A stretch of 63,617 bases of DNA. Origin: JAHIZC01 sp043813305. Lineage in GTDB: Bacteria > Omnitrophota > Gorgyraeia > Gygaellales > Profunditerraquicolaceae. Position 1 is the stretch's first letter, and every line of letters starts with the position of its first letter. Shown in pieces: positions 34,185 to 42,786 of this stretch. Below the pieces are notes generated by a model. The model was not told where the DNA came from. It was given only the letters and a program-made list of their open reading frames with translations, and did no database searches. Both the position numbers and the translations under genes were made by a program. Location of the stretch: contig JBDRLC010000059.1 of assembly GCA_043813305.1 (NCBI GenBank), positions 1 to 63,617 on the forward strand. Direction: 5' to 3'.

Positions 34185-35330
34185 TTATCTAATCTTGAGC
34201 GTGACTAATGTAAGAAGCGCCAACAGACCGGCGATGATCCAGAATCTTACGATCACCTTATTCTCCGACCAATTCATGAATTGAAAGTGATGATGCAGCG
34301 GAGCAATTTTGAATATGCGTTTTTTAGTCAGGCGGAAAGTTCCTACCTGTATGATTACAGAGAGCGCCTCCAAGACGAAGATGCCCCCGACAACGACTAG
34401 AAGCAGCTCTTTCTTGATCAATAATGCTACGGTCCCGATTGCACCGCCTAAAGCCAAAGATCCCACATCCCCCATGAAGACTGATGCCGGATAACAATTA
34501 AACCAAAGGAAACCTAATCCCGCCCCCATGATACTGGCGCAAAAAACAGTAAGCTCTGCACTATTTTTAATATAGGGGATCAGCAAATACTCGCTAAGCT
34601 TGATATTTCCCGTAACATAAGATAAAACGCTAAAGGCTAATGCCACCATCACTACGATGCCTATAGCCAGGCCATCCAGTCCATCGGTAAGATTGACTGC
34701 GTTTGACGTCCCGGCAATCACTAGAATCACAAACAATATATAAAACCCGTCTAAATCAAATGCTATATTTTTCAGAAAGGGAAGATCTAACTTTATACTG
34801 ATTTCCGGATCCAATAAAAATATTGCCCCTAATATCAAGCCTAAGATGATCTGGCTGGTCAATTTTGCTCTGGCAGTCAAACCCTTGGATTTCTTCTTTG
34901 CCCCGTTAGAAATACCAACCTTGCCGTTTTGCTGCTTAAGATTCCTAACGGGGTGAACCTGCTTTAGATAATCATCAATAAATCCGGTGACCCCCAGCCA
35001 TATAGTACTAAAGAGTGCTATATGAATGTATCTATTGGTGATATCCGCCCATAAAAGCGTAGAGGATACGATCGCAAGTAATATCAAGATCCCACCCATC
35101 GTAGGAGTATCCTGTTTGCTGCGATGTAATTCATGCAGCTTCTCACTATCCTCTTTGCGAACGTTCTCTCCGATCTTCAGCTTCTTGAGTTTCTCAATCA
35201 AGGGCGGCCCTAGGATAAGGCTGATCAGAAAACTGGTGATAATCGCCATGCCTGAACGGAAAGTGATGTAGCGAAAGATATTAAAACCGCTAAAAATATT
35301 GTGTAAGGGGTAAAGTAGATTATAGAGCAT
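34185..35330 (-). CDS. mraY: Phospho-N-acetylmuramoyl-pentapeptide transferase MraY
   Basis: A 381-residue polytopic enzyme that makes lipid I from UDP-MurNAc-pentapeptide and undecaprenyl phosphate. Motifs are KQDTPTMGGILIL, the Asp pair in GFIDDYLK, NAVNLTDGLDGLA and the C-terminal HHHFQ. Right after DDYLK there is an extra segment of about 18-20 residues (PVRN ... ISNG) encoded by the palindromic repeat at 34902-34952; the normal sequence resumes at KKSKGLTARAK. The insertion sits in the cytoplasmic loop that carries catalytic residues, keeps the frame and leaves all motifs intact. Confidence 0.95.
   Translation of the reverse strand: MLYNLLYPLHNIFSGFNIFRYITFRSGMAIITSFLISLILGPPLIEKLKKLKIGENVRKEDSEKLHELHRSKQDTPTMGGILILLAIVSSTLLWADITNRYIHIALFSTIWLGVTGFIDDYLKQVHPVRNLKQQNGKVGISNGAKKKSKGLTARAKLTSQIILGLILGAIFLLDPEISIKLDLPFLKNIAFDLDGFYILFVILVIAGTSNAVNLTDGLDGLAIGIVVMVALAFSVLSYVTGNIKLSEYLLIPYIKNSAELTVFCASIMGAGLGFLWFNCYPASVFMGDVGSLALGGAIGTVALLIKKELLLVVVGGIFVLEALSVIIQVGTFRLTKKRIFKIAPLHHHFQFMNWSENKVIVRFWIIAGLLALLTLVTLKIR
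34902..34952. repeat. ~50-bp palindromic element inserted in frame in mraY
   Basis: CCCGTTAGAAAT (34902-34913) and ATTCCTAACGGG (34941-34952) differ from perfect complementarity at one position. On the coding strand it reads PVRN-x9-ISNG, the same frame and residues as the copy at the aroA start (PVRN-x8-ISNG). Confidence 0.85.
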
Positions 35331-35331
35331 C

Positions 35332-36753
35332 TTAAGTCCTAAATATCTCTTCCATTTTCATCGAACGGGAACCTTTAACCAATACAATATCCTTCGGGCC
35401 GGGAGAAATTTTTTTAAAAAGCAGGTCTTTCGCCTGCAGCGTAGATTCACAGCTGAATATATTCTCCATATCAAGCCCTCTAAGCTTAGCGCTCTTGGCA
35501 GCGAATTTAGATAAACTCCCAACTGTAATCAATACATCGCAGCTCTTGGCAGCCTGCAACCCTGCCAGCCGATGGAATGTCTCCTTACGCTTACCTAATT
35601 CTAACATATCTCCCATGACAAAGATCTTCCTCCCGACTGTTTTAAAACCATCTAAAGCATCCAGAGCCTGTTTTAGAGAAAGGGGGTTAGAATTATAACT
35701 GTCATCGAGAAATCTCGTATTATTTGATTCTAGAAGACTGAGCCTACCCTGAGTGAAAGTAAAATTTGAAAGCTTGGATGCGATATCATTATACCCCATC
35801 CCAAGAACCCTGGCTACGGCTATACTCGCTAAGGCGTTATAGATGTTAGAATATCCGATAACCTTTAAAGTAAACTTATATTTTTTGTTTACCACAAACT
35901 CCATTCTGCTATTCCGTATTTTTATAGCTGTAGCAGAAAAATCAGTTTTGGATCTGATCCCGAATCCAAGATTAAATGAACGTTTCTCTCTTTTAGATAA
36001 TTTTCTCTTCAGAGTATTGTCATCCGCATTTAAGATCATCATCCGAGGCTTCTTGAGATATCCGGCGACTGAATATTTTTCTCTGAATACTCCTTTTAAA
36101 TCTTTAAAAAATTCAAGATGTGACGGCCCGATGTTGGTGATAATTCCGATGTTCGGCTCAGAGATCCCGGAAAGATAGGCTATCTCACCGAAATGATTTG
36201 TACCTAACTCTAACACCGCCGCATTATGACTGCTGTTAAGACCGAGCAAGCTTAAAGGTAATCCGACCTGATTGTTCTTGGTGCCAGGGTTTTTTAATAC
36301 CTCAAGTCTCTTGGATAACACCCAGGCGATCATCTCTTTAGTCGTGGTCTTACCATTACTACCGGTCACTGCGATAATCGGGATATCAATTTTATGGCGA
36401 TGATATCGGGCGATATCCCCAAGCGCCCTTATGGTATCTCTTACGGCTATGAAAGCAACCCTTTGCTTCTCGTAACTCGCCTGCCCCGAGCGAAGTCGAG
36501 GGGTAACTCGCATCTCGCCTGCCCCGAGCGAAGTCGAGGGGTAACTTGTACTTACAATAACGCAGCTGGCGCCTTTTTTGATTGCCTGCTTAATGAAATC
36601 GTGTCCGTTAAAGTTTTTGCCCTTTATGGCAATAAAAGCCTCCTGAGGCCTGATTGACCTAGAGTCTATAGAGATGCCCAATACTCTCGATTGTTTCGGG
36701 CCTTTGATCAATCTGCCTTGAGTGGCGTTTAATAATTCAAAGACTTTAAACAT
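35332..36753 (-). CDS. murF: UDP-MurNAc-tripeptide--D-alanyl-D-alanine ligase
   Basis: A 473-residue Mur ligase adding D-Ala-D-Ala. Motifs are GISIDSRSIRPQEAFIAIKG, ATP site IAVTGSNGKTTTKEMIAWVL, LELGTNHFGEIAYL, and FLDDSYNSNPLSLKQALDAL, all typical of MurF. Residues about 69-93 (SYPSTSLGAGE...RLRSGQAS) are foreign to the family and come from a tandem CTCGACTTCGCTCGGGGCAG repeat. They lie in the N-terminal substrate-binding domain and keep the frame. Confidence 0.95.
   Translation of the reverse strand: MFKVFELLNATQGRLIKGPKQSRVLGISIDSRSIRPQEAFIAIKGKNFNGHDFIKQAIKKGASCVIVSTSYPSTSLGAGEMRVTPRLRSGQASYEKQRVAFIAVRDTIRALGDIARYHRHKIDIPIIAVTGSNGKTTTKEMIAWVLSKRLEVLKNPGTKNNQVGLPLSLLGLNSSHNAAVLELGTNHFGEIAYLSGISEPNIGIITNIGPSHLEFFKDLKGVFREKYSVAGYLKKPRMMILNADDNTLKRKLSKREKRSFNLGFGIRSKTDFSATAIKIRNSRMEFVVNKKYKFTLKVIGYSNIYNALASIAVARVLGMGYNDIASKLSNFTFTQGRLSLLESNNTRFLDDSYNSNPLSLKQALDALDGFKTVGRKIFVMGDMLELGKRKETFHRLAGLQAAKSCDVLITVGSLSKFAAKSAKLRGLDMENIFSCESTLQAKDLLFKKISPGPKDIVLVKGSRSMKMEEIFRT
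36474..36545. repeat. Tandem repeat inserted in frame in murF
   Basis: Two copies of a ~32-bp unit containing CTGCCCCGAGCGAAGTCGAG (first near 36481, second near 36518) are joined by GGTAACTCGCATCTCGC. The flanks contain CTCGTAACTCG, related to the TAACTCGTAACT repeat. The palindromic core TCGACTTCGCTCGGGG is related to the repeat at 10741. Confidence 0.8.
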
Positions 36754-38198
36754 TCTTTCGCTACCTCGCGATCATTAAAATGTATTCGTTGATCATTGAT
36801 GATCTGGTAATCCTCGTGCCCCTTGCCCGCAATCAATACTATATCTCCTACCCTGGCCAGGAGTAAAGCTTTCTTTATCGCCTCAAGACGCTGCGGTACA
36901 ACATAAAAATCAGCCTGCTTAATCCCCTTCTTTATATCGCCGATTATCTGCTGCGGATCTTCTCTGCGAGGATTATCATTGGTAATAATCAGGCAATCCG
37001 ATAATTCTGATGCCACCCACCCCATCTTCGCTCTTTTTCTTTTATCACGCTCTCCGCCGCAGCCAAAAACAACAATCAACCTCTTTCTGCATATCTGCCT
37101 TAATGCCTCAAGGCTGCTTCTCAGCGCGTCTTCTGTATGTGCATAATCAACGTAAACCGAAAAATCCCCCTCAAAATCTATATTCTCCATTCTCCCCGGC
37201 ACAGAAATGAAATCCTCTATGGCGGACTTTATACTGGAGACATCAATCCCCTCTCTTTGCGCCCAGGCAAAAGCAGCGAGAATATTATATAGATTATGCC
37301 TGCCGATCAGGCTGGTTTTTAAATTAATCTTCTCATTCCCGGATACAACGCTAAAACTTGTATGAAATCCGTCAAGATTTATCTCCTTAGCTACTACATC
37401 AGCTTTCTTTATGATACCATACGTAACCAGATCCCCCTTGACCGTTCTCTTGATTTTATCGGCGTATCTATCGTCGTTATTCACCACCGCGAAAGATCCA
37501 GCTTTTAAACCTTTAAAAAGCCTGGCTTTGGCTTGAAAATATTTCGTAAAGCTCTTGTGGTAATCTAAGTGATCATGCGTCAAATTAGTAAAGATCGCTG
37601 AATGAAAATCTATCTCCCCCACCCTCTTCTGGTCTAGGGCATGCGAAGAAACTTCCATCAGTGTATAATCCACCTTTGCCTTATGCATATCCTGCAGCAA
37701 AGACTGGAGTTCTATCGGGCCCGGGGTAGTATTTTTTGCCGGAAGAACTTTATCCTTAAAGCGATAATTAATCGTTCCTATAACAGCTGGCTGCAATCCC
37801 TTCCTTTTCAGTATCGATTCGATCAGATAGCAAACTGTAGTTTTGCCGTTAGTTCCGGTAACACCCACAACCTTGATTTTTAAAGAAGGATTACTATAAA
37901 ATTCCGAAGCTAACTTTGCTAATGCTTCCCTTGTATCCTTGACTGTTATAAAAGGTACCTTGACTGAAGACCTACGGCCTGCGCCTGATGACTGAACAAT
38001 CACTGCCTTCGCGCCATTATTTACTGCTTGATCGATAAATCTGTCGCCGTCTAGATTCGAACCTTTTACGGCAACAAAAATAAAATCATCCAAAACCTGC
38101 CTGGAATCAGAGCTGACTCCTTTGACTTCAAAGTCTTCGAATCGAAGTTGCTTAGTGTGATTTGAATCCAGAGATTTAATTAAAATCTTTGCTTTCAT
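36729..38198 (-). CDS. murE: UDP-MurNAc-tripeptide synthetase (meso-DAP-adding type)
   Basis: A 489-residue Mur ligase. ATP motif VVGVTGTNGKTTVCYLIESI, NLTHDHLDYHKSF and YAHTEDALRSSLEAL are typical of MurE. The specificity motif is DNPR in ITNDNPRREDPQ (near residue 406), which in characterised enzymes marks meso-diaminopimelate, not lysine. This supports a Gram-negative-type wall. It overlaps both ftsI and murF by about 23-25 bp. Confidence 0.96.
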   Translation of the reverse strand: MKAKILIKSLDSNHTKQLRFEDFEVKGVSSDSRQVLDDFIFVAVKGSNLDGDRFIDQAVNNGAKAVIVQSSGAGRRSSVKVPFITVKDTREALAKLASEFYSNPSLKIKVVGVTGTNGKTTVCYLIESILKRKGLQPAVIGTINYRFKDKVLPAKNTTPGPIELQSLLQDMHKAKVDYTLMEVSSHALDQKRVGEIDFHSAIFTNLTHDHLDYHKSFTKYFQAKARLFKGLKAGSFAVVNNDDRYADKIKRTVKGDLVTYGIIKKADVVAKEINLDGFHTSFSVVSGNEKINLKTSLIGRHNLYNILAAFAWAQREGIDVSSIKSAIEDFISVPGRMENIDFEGDFSVYVDYAHTEDALRSSLEALRQICRKRLIVVFGCGGERDKRKRAKMGWVASELSDCLIITNDNPRREDPQQIIGDIKKGIKQADFYVVPQRLEAIKKALLLARVGDIVLIAGKGHEDYQIINDQRIHFNDREVAKECLKSLNY

Positions 38199-39900
38199 TC
38201 AATGCAATTGTACTGTAGGAAGCGCGGCTAGTTTTGAGATATTTTATCGTATCCCCGGCTATATTCTTGAATACCGGTGCCGCTACTACCCCGCCGAAAT
38301 AGACTGGTCGCGGGTCATTAACCGTTACTATAATCGCTACCATCGGGTCTTCAACCGGGGCAAACCCTACAAAAGAAGCGATGAACTTGCTATGTGAATA
38401 GGAGCCATCGGGATTTAATTTCTGCGCTGTCCCGGTCTTGCCTGCCGCGGATATCCCGGGAATGCTTGCAGATCTTCCGGTGCCATCCTCGACCACACTT
38501 TTCAATATATCCTTTGCCCTCTGCGCCGTATCTAAAGATATGGCCTTATGGATCATTACCGGTTCGAACTTTTTGATTCTCTGGCCGTGTTTATCCCGTA
38601 TCTCCTCTACGATATAAGGTTTCATCAGCTGTCCGCCGTTAGCGATCACGGAAATAGCTGATACTAACTGTAATGCGCTAACACCTACTTCATGTCCGAT
38701 AGGAATCGCAGCGATAGAGATCTTAGACCACATGCTCGGTTTTTTTGCTACTCCCGGAATCTCACCTGAAAGATCAATCCCCAGCTTAGAGCCAAAACCG
38801 AATAATTGCATGTATTTAAAAATTATCTCAGGCCCTAAGATCTGTGCTGCCTTAGTCGTACCGATATTACTGGAGAGTTTAATCACATCTTTGAATTTAA
38901 GCCATCCGTGAGGACTATGATCATGAAGGGTATGACTGGCTACCTGATAAGAACCCTCCTCGCAGAAGAATTCATCTTCTTCCTTTATCTGGCCCTCCTC
39001 TAATGCCGCTGATAAAGTGACGATCTTAAAAACCGAACCTGGCTCAAACATATCGCAGATTGCCCGGTTGCGGATCTCATCTTTGCTCACCTTGGAGTAG
39101 TCGTTAAGATCATAAGTCGGACGGTTGGCTAAAGCCAGGATTGCTCCCGTATGCGGGTCCATAACTATAACACTTGCTGACTCAGCATTATATTTCTTGA
39201 CTACCTTATCAATCTCCCTCTCGACTATATACTGTATTATCTCGTCAACAGTAAGTATAAGATCATAGCCATCCTTCGGTAAAACCATCTGTTCCCACAA
39301 AGCTAATTTTTTTTGTCGGGCATCTCTTAAGAATACCGCCCATCCGGAATTGCCCTTAAGAAAATCATTATAATAATACTCCGTACCTTCAAGGCCTATA
39401 TTATCTAATCCTGCGAAGCCGATCACGTGGCTGGCAAGATAACTGTTAGGATAAGAGCGTCTGCTCTCTCTAATAAACCCCAGCCCCTTTAAATCAAGTT
39501 TTTTTATACTCTCCGACTGACCAGAATTGAGCTTCCGTTTTATCCATACGAAATCTTTCCTGCGGTATAACCTGTCCTTTAAATAATCTTGATCAAGGTC
39601 CAATAGGGAAGAAAGCTTGCTGATCAGCTCCTCTTTATTCTCGGGCGCAATCGCATTGGGAGAGGCATAGAGAGAATCTAGCGGTATATTCACTGCCTGC
39701 ACCTTAAGATTACGGTCGTAGATCGCTCCCCTTAGAGGTTCCAATTCTACAAAGAAATTATACTGTTTCTTAGCAAGATCTGCCAGATATTGCGAGCGAA
39801 AGAACTGAATAAAAAAGAGCCGGCCGGAACAGAATAAGAGAAAAAAAAGGAAGGATAAGAATACCGCCTTAGATCTCTGGCGATGATCGCTTATATACAC
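38176..39900 (-). CDS. ftsI: Septal transpeptidase FtsI / PBP3
   Basis: A 574-residue class B penicillin-binding protein. One N-terminal membrane helix (about 10-32), a pedestal with LRGAIYDRN, then transpeptidase motifs: FEPGSVFK near residue 288, SSNIGTTK near 345 and AGKTGTAQ near 487. It cross-links septal peptidoglycan with FtsW. No PASTA domains are present, unlike the Gram-positive SpoVD type. Position between ftsL and murE is standard. The gap to ftsL is filled by a fold-back repeat. Confidence 0.95.
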   Translation of the reverse strand: MYISDHRQRSKAVFLSFLFFLLFCSGRLFFIQFFRSQYLADLAKKQYNFFVELEPLRGAIYDRNLKVQAVNIPLDSLYASPNAIAPENKEELISKLSSLLDLDQDYLKDRLYRRKDFVWIKRKLNSGQSESIKKLDLKGLGFIRESRRSYPNSYLASHVIGFAGLDNIGLEGTEYYYNDFLKGNSGWAVFLRDARQKKLALWEQMVLPKDGYDLILTVDEIIQYIVEREIDKVVKKYNAESASVIVMDPHTGAILALANRPTYDLNDYSKVSKDEIRNRAICDMFEPGSVFKIVTLSAALEEGQIKEEDEFFCEEGSYQVASHTLHDHSPHGWLKFKDVIKLSSNIGTTKAAQILGPEIIFKYMQLFGFGSKLGIDLSGEIPGVAKKPSMWSKISIAAIPIGHEVGVSALQLVSAISVIANGGQLMKPYIVEEIRDKHGQRIKKFEPVMIHKAISLDTAQRAKDILKSVVEDGTGRSASIPGISAAGKTGTAQKLNPDGSYSHSKFIASFVGFAPVEDPMVAIIVTVNDPRPVYFGGVVAAPVFKNIAGDTIKYLKTSRASYSTIALNESKDFN

Positions 39901-40010
39901 AATTAATAATTAGTAATTAGTAAGTTAGTAACTCGTAACTAGTAATTTTATCTTCATGTTAGAATCCATATGATTTTCAAATTACGAGTTACTAGTTACG
40001 GAATTACGAG
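39901..40010. repeat. Third fold-back repeat of the TAACTCGTAACTAGTAA type (ftsL-ftsI gap)
   Basis: GTTAGTAACTCGTAACTAGT (39924 onward) on the left faces TACGAGTTACTAGTTACGGA on the right, around a ~30-nt unrelated middle. It occupies the whole gap between two division genes that are normally nearly contiguous. Confidence 0.8.
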
Positions 40011-40379
40011 TTACTGAGAATGGATTGTTTTTGCCTCAGCCTGTCTCTTAATACCGAAGATGCGAGCAAACAAAGACTGCTCTCTAGAAGACTCTAGGGG
40101 TTTTCGGTCTTCGAAAGAAGTAGTTAATCTGACTAGTTCAAAGCTCTCAGGCATCTGAAACTCAGCTTCCTTAGAGATCTTTTCCCCGATACATACCAAA
40201 GAAGCATTACTGTCTATATTGTATCTTAAGATATGGTTTTTATCAAGTAAATCATCCAGCGTTGTCTGGCTCTTTTGTCCCAGGTAGGCAAAGCGGAATA
40301 TTTCTGTCTGTTGATAAACATAGAGAAGACAGAAAGATGTAATCAAGCCGGCGATCAATAAAAATTTTGGCACTTTCAT
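40011..40379 (-). CDS. ftsL: FtsL-like small bitopic division protein
   Basis: A 122-residue protein with an N-terminal membrane helix (about 5-24), a short region with heptad-like hydrophobics and a polar tail. FtsL forms a complex with FtsQ and FtsB that activates FtsW/FtsI. Sequence conservation of FtsL is very low, so the call rests on its place between rsmH and ftsI, its size and topology. The C-terminal tail (RQAEAKTIHSQ) runs up to the fold-back repeat. Confidence 0.7.
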   Translation of the reverse strand: MKVPKFLLIAGLITSFCLLYVYQQTEIFRFAYLGQKSQTTLDDLLDKNHILRYNIDSNASLVCIGEKISKEAEFQMPESFELVRLTTSFEDRKPLESSREQSLFARIFGIKRQAEAKTIHSQ

Positions 40380-40384
40380 CTATT

Positions 40385-41278
40385 CTATAGCCTCTCTGCA
40401 ACCCTCAATTTGCTGCTACGGCTTAAGTGGTTGCTCTTTATTTCAGATTCACTCGCAGTTACAGGCTTAGAGGTAATGATTTTTATTAATCCTTCATAAG
40501 CAGCACGACGAAATGTATGCTTGACTATGCGGTCCTCAAGGGAGTGAAAGGAAATCACGCATATTCTCCCCTTCTTTTCTAATACCGCAATCGCCTTATT
40601 TATGGCAATCTCTAAATTTTCTAACTCTCTGTTTACCGCTATACGCACAGCCTGAAAGGTGCGGGTAGCAGGATGAATCCGGTAATATCTGTGCCGAAAT
40701 CTGGGAGGTATTGCTCTGATCACGATATTTGCAAGTTGCGCGGTAGTTGCAATCGGATGCCTCTCCCTCTCCTCTACCAGTAGATGAGCAATACGGTTAT
40801 GCCACCTCTCCTGGCCGAAGGTCCGTAAAAGTGCGGAGATCTCTTCTTCGTTTAGGTTATTCACTAAATCGTAAGCGGAAATATAGCTATTTCTGTCCAA
40901 GCGCATATCCAGAGGTCCGTCGTAGCGAAAACTGAATCCCCTGCGAGGATCATCCAATTGGTATGAGGAGATCCCAAGATCGAAGACAACTCCATCGACT
41001 TTCTCAATTTTAAGGCTTTCCAGGACACTATCTAATTTTGCAAAATTTTCATGCATAAATTCACAGTTACCGCAAAGCTGATGCAGCCTCTCCCTGCTGA
41101 CCGCCAACGATTCGGAGTCGCGGTCGATAGCAATTAGTCTTCCCTCCGGCCTGATATGTTCTAAAATCGCCATGCTATGCCCCCCCGTTCCGATCGTGGC
41201 ATCGACTATTGTTTTTCCCGGACCCAAATTTAAATATTCTAAGATTTCATTAAACATAACCGGAATATGATATTTCAC
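40385..41278 (-). CDS. rsmH: 16S rRNA m4C1402 methyltransferase RsmH (MraW)
   Basis: A 297-residue SAM-dependent methyltransferase acting on C1402 of 16S rRNA. Motifs are YHIPVMFNEILEYL, VDATIGTGGHSMAILE (SAM site), FDLGISSYQLDDPRRGFSFR, and the C-terminal ISFHSLEDRIVKHTFR. It is the second gene of the dcw cluster, 2 bp from mraZ and 5 bp from ftsL. Confidence 0.97.
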   Translation of the reverse strand: MKYHIPVMFNEILEYLNLGPGKTIVDATIGTGGHSMAILEHIRPEGRLIAIDRDSESLAVSRERLHQLCGNCEFMHENFAKLDSVLESLKIEKVDGVVFDLGISSYQLDDPRRGFSFRYDGPLDMRLDRNSYISAYDLVNNLNEEEISALLRTFGQERWHNRIAHLLVEERERHPIATTAQLANIVIRAIPPRFRHRYYRIHPATRTFQAVRIAVNRELENLEIAINKAIAVLEKKGRICVISFHSLEDRIVKHTFRRAAYEGLIKIITSKPVTASESEIKSNHLSRSSKLRVAERL

Positions 41279-41280
41279 GC

Positions 41281-41718
41281 CTAGATATCCATTAACTTTT
41301 CGGCGATTTCTTCAAACGACTGCCGGGAATTAGAATAAAATTCTTCCCATTTCTGCTTAGCCCAGATTTCGATTCTATTAGAGACGCCCACGATCACAAC
41401 ATCCTTCTTAATCTGCGCAAATTCTTTTAAGTATTGAGGCAGCAAAATCCTACCCTGCGAATCGAAAGTCACTTCTGCCGCGCCGGAAAAATATATTCGA
41501 TTAAAGGTGCGTGACTGTTGTTTGGTAAAAGGGATGGATTTAAATTTGTTCTCTTGAGAGCGCCATTCCTCTTCCGAGAACATAAACAGGCAGATATCTA
41601 ATCCGCGGGTAACATAAAGCTTCTCGATAAATTGCTGTTTGGCGACTTCGCGGAACTTGGCAGGCAATATCAGGCGGCCTTTGCGGTCAATAGAATGTTG
41701 ATATTCGCCGTAAAACAT
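41281..41718 (-). CDS. mraZ: Transcriptional regulator MraZ
   Basis: A 145-residue protein with two AbrB-like SpoVT half-domains: MFYGEYQHSIDRKGRLILPAKFR and AAEVTFDSQGRILLPQYLKEF. MraZ binds repeats upstream of its own gene and controls the dcw cluster. The ATG has an AAGGAG site, and three AGTGG boxes with 10-bp spacing lie just upstream (41731-41755), as expected for autoregulation. Confidence 0.97.
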   Translation of the reverse strand: MFYGEYQHSIDRKGRLILPAKFREVAKQQFIEKLYVTRGLDICLFMFSEEEWRSQENKFKSIPFTKQQSRTFNRIYFSGAAEVTFDSQGRILLPQYLKEFAQIKKDVVIVGVSNRIEIWAKQKWEEFYSNSRQSFEEIAEKLMDI

Positions 41719-41730
41719 GGGGGTCTCCTT

Positions 41731-41755
41731 CCACTATACTCCACTTATAACCACT
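41731..41755 (-). promoter_or_regulatory. MraZ operator: three AGTGG boxes at 10-bp spacing
   Basis: On the minus strand AGTGG occurs three times at exact 10-bp intervals (plus-strand CCACT at 41731, 41741, 41751), between the -10 box and the mraZ ATG. This matches the repeated boxes recognised by MraZ in other bacteria; bound protein here would block early elongation or initiation. Confidence 0.85.
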
Positions 41756-41764
41756 TCGTTTCAT

Positions 41765-41793
41765 ACTATAGAAAAAAACTCCCCCTTTGTCAA
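41765..41793 (-). promoter_or_regulatory. Promoter of the dcw cluster
   Basis: TTGACA (41788-41793), a 17-bp spacer and TATAGT (41765-41770) on the minus strand. The start would be near 41758, just upstream of the MraZ boxes. It is the only strong promoter seen between ribF and the cell-wall genes. Confidence 0.85.
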
Positions 41794-41873
41794 GATAAAT
41801 AATTACCTAACTTAATAAAAATCAATAGTTAGTGGTTAAAACAGCTCTAGGGGGGCATATGTTGTGGTATGTG

Positions 41874-42779
41874 TTAGTGGCGAAAAAATGAGGCTTTTGA
41901 CTTGCTTATATCTTTTTTAATCTGTTTAACCAGAGAAAGGGCTGAATCAAATCTCTGCTCATCTCTGATCTTTTGAAGAAACTGGATTTCTAAATATTCT
42001 CCGTATAATTTTTTCTTGAAATTATATATATAAACTTCGATGCGTTTTGAGATTTTTCTGGCAAAAGTAGGCCTGCTTCCGATATAACAGATACCCTGGA
42101 ATCTTCTCTTGCGGATAATAACCCAAACCGCATATATTCCGTTAGGCGGCATTACCTCATGGTGAGGGTCTATATTGGCGGTGGGGAATCCTATCCTTTT
42201 TCCCAGGGAACTCCCCCTTACTACGGTTCCTAGAATGCTCACCGGGTGAGCGAGTAATTCTTCAGCGAGCTTAAACCTGCCTTGATTAATTAATAAACGT
42301 ATGTATGTACTACTGATCGGCTTATTGCTGACTTTTAAAACTTGAAATACTTTTAGCTTAAAATTATAAACGGAAGATAACCTGCTTAAAAATCTATGAT
42401 CACCCTCCTGCCCCCTGCCGAATCTAAAATTCTTTCCTATATAAACACTCTCTGCTCTTAGTTTCTTCAATAAAATATTCCTAACAAAGTCAGCTGCTGA
42501 AATTCCGGAAAATTTTCTGTTGAAATTAATCACGATACAGACATCTATCCCCAGTTGATCGATCAATCTTAGGCGATGCTGAAGTGAAAAAAGAGTTTTT
42601 TCTTTCTGCGGATGCGGCCAAAACGTCAAAACTACGCTGGTTCCTTTATTCATGCCCGCTTTGGAAACTGCGGCTTTTAATATTCTTCTATGCCCCCGAT
42701 GCACACCGTCGAATACGCCGAGTGCTACCACCGGTTTCGGGAACTTTCTTATCCCTTTTAAACCATGGATCAGTCGCAT
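41874..42779 (-). CDS. ribF: Bifunctional riboflavin kinase / FAD synthetase
   Basis: A 301-residue enzyme making FMN from riboflavin and then FAD. The N-terminal FAD synthetase domain has VALGVFDGVHRGHRRIL and VSNKPISSTYIR; the C-terminal flavokinase has GSSLGKRIGFPTANI and NGIYAVWVIIRK. Length is normal. It lies upstream of the dcw promoter and 7 bp after the PilZ gene, without an evident functional link. Confidence 0.96.
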   Translation of the reverse strand: MRLIHGLKGIRKFPKPVVALGVFDGVHRGHRRILKAAVSKAGMNKGTSVVLTFWPHPQKEKTLFSLQHRLRLIDQLGIDVCIVINFNRKFSGISAADFVRNILLKKLRAESVYIGKNFRFGRGQEGDHRFLSRLSSVYNFKLKVFQVLKVSNKPISSTYIRLLINQGRFKLAEELLAHPVSILGTVVRGSSLGKRIGFPTANIDPHHEVMPPNGIYAVWVIIRKRRFQGICYIGSRPTFARKISKRIEVYIYNFKKKLYGEYLEIQFLQKIRDEQRFDSALSLVKQIKKDISKSKASFFRH

Positions 42780-42786
42780 GCGTAAT

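Noticed and set aside
36474..36545. CRISPR array (two direct repeats in murF)
   Set aside because: Only two units, a short junction instead of a spacer, and the sequence is translated within MurF; no cas genes are in the window.
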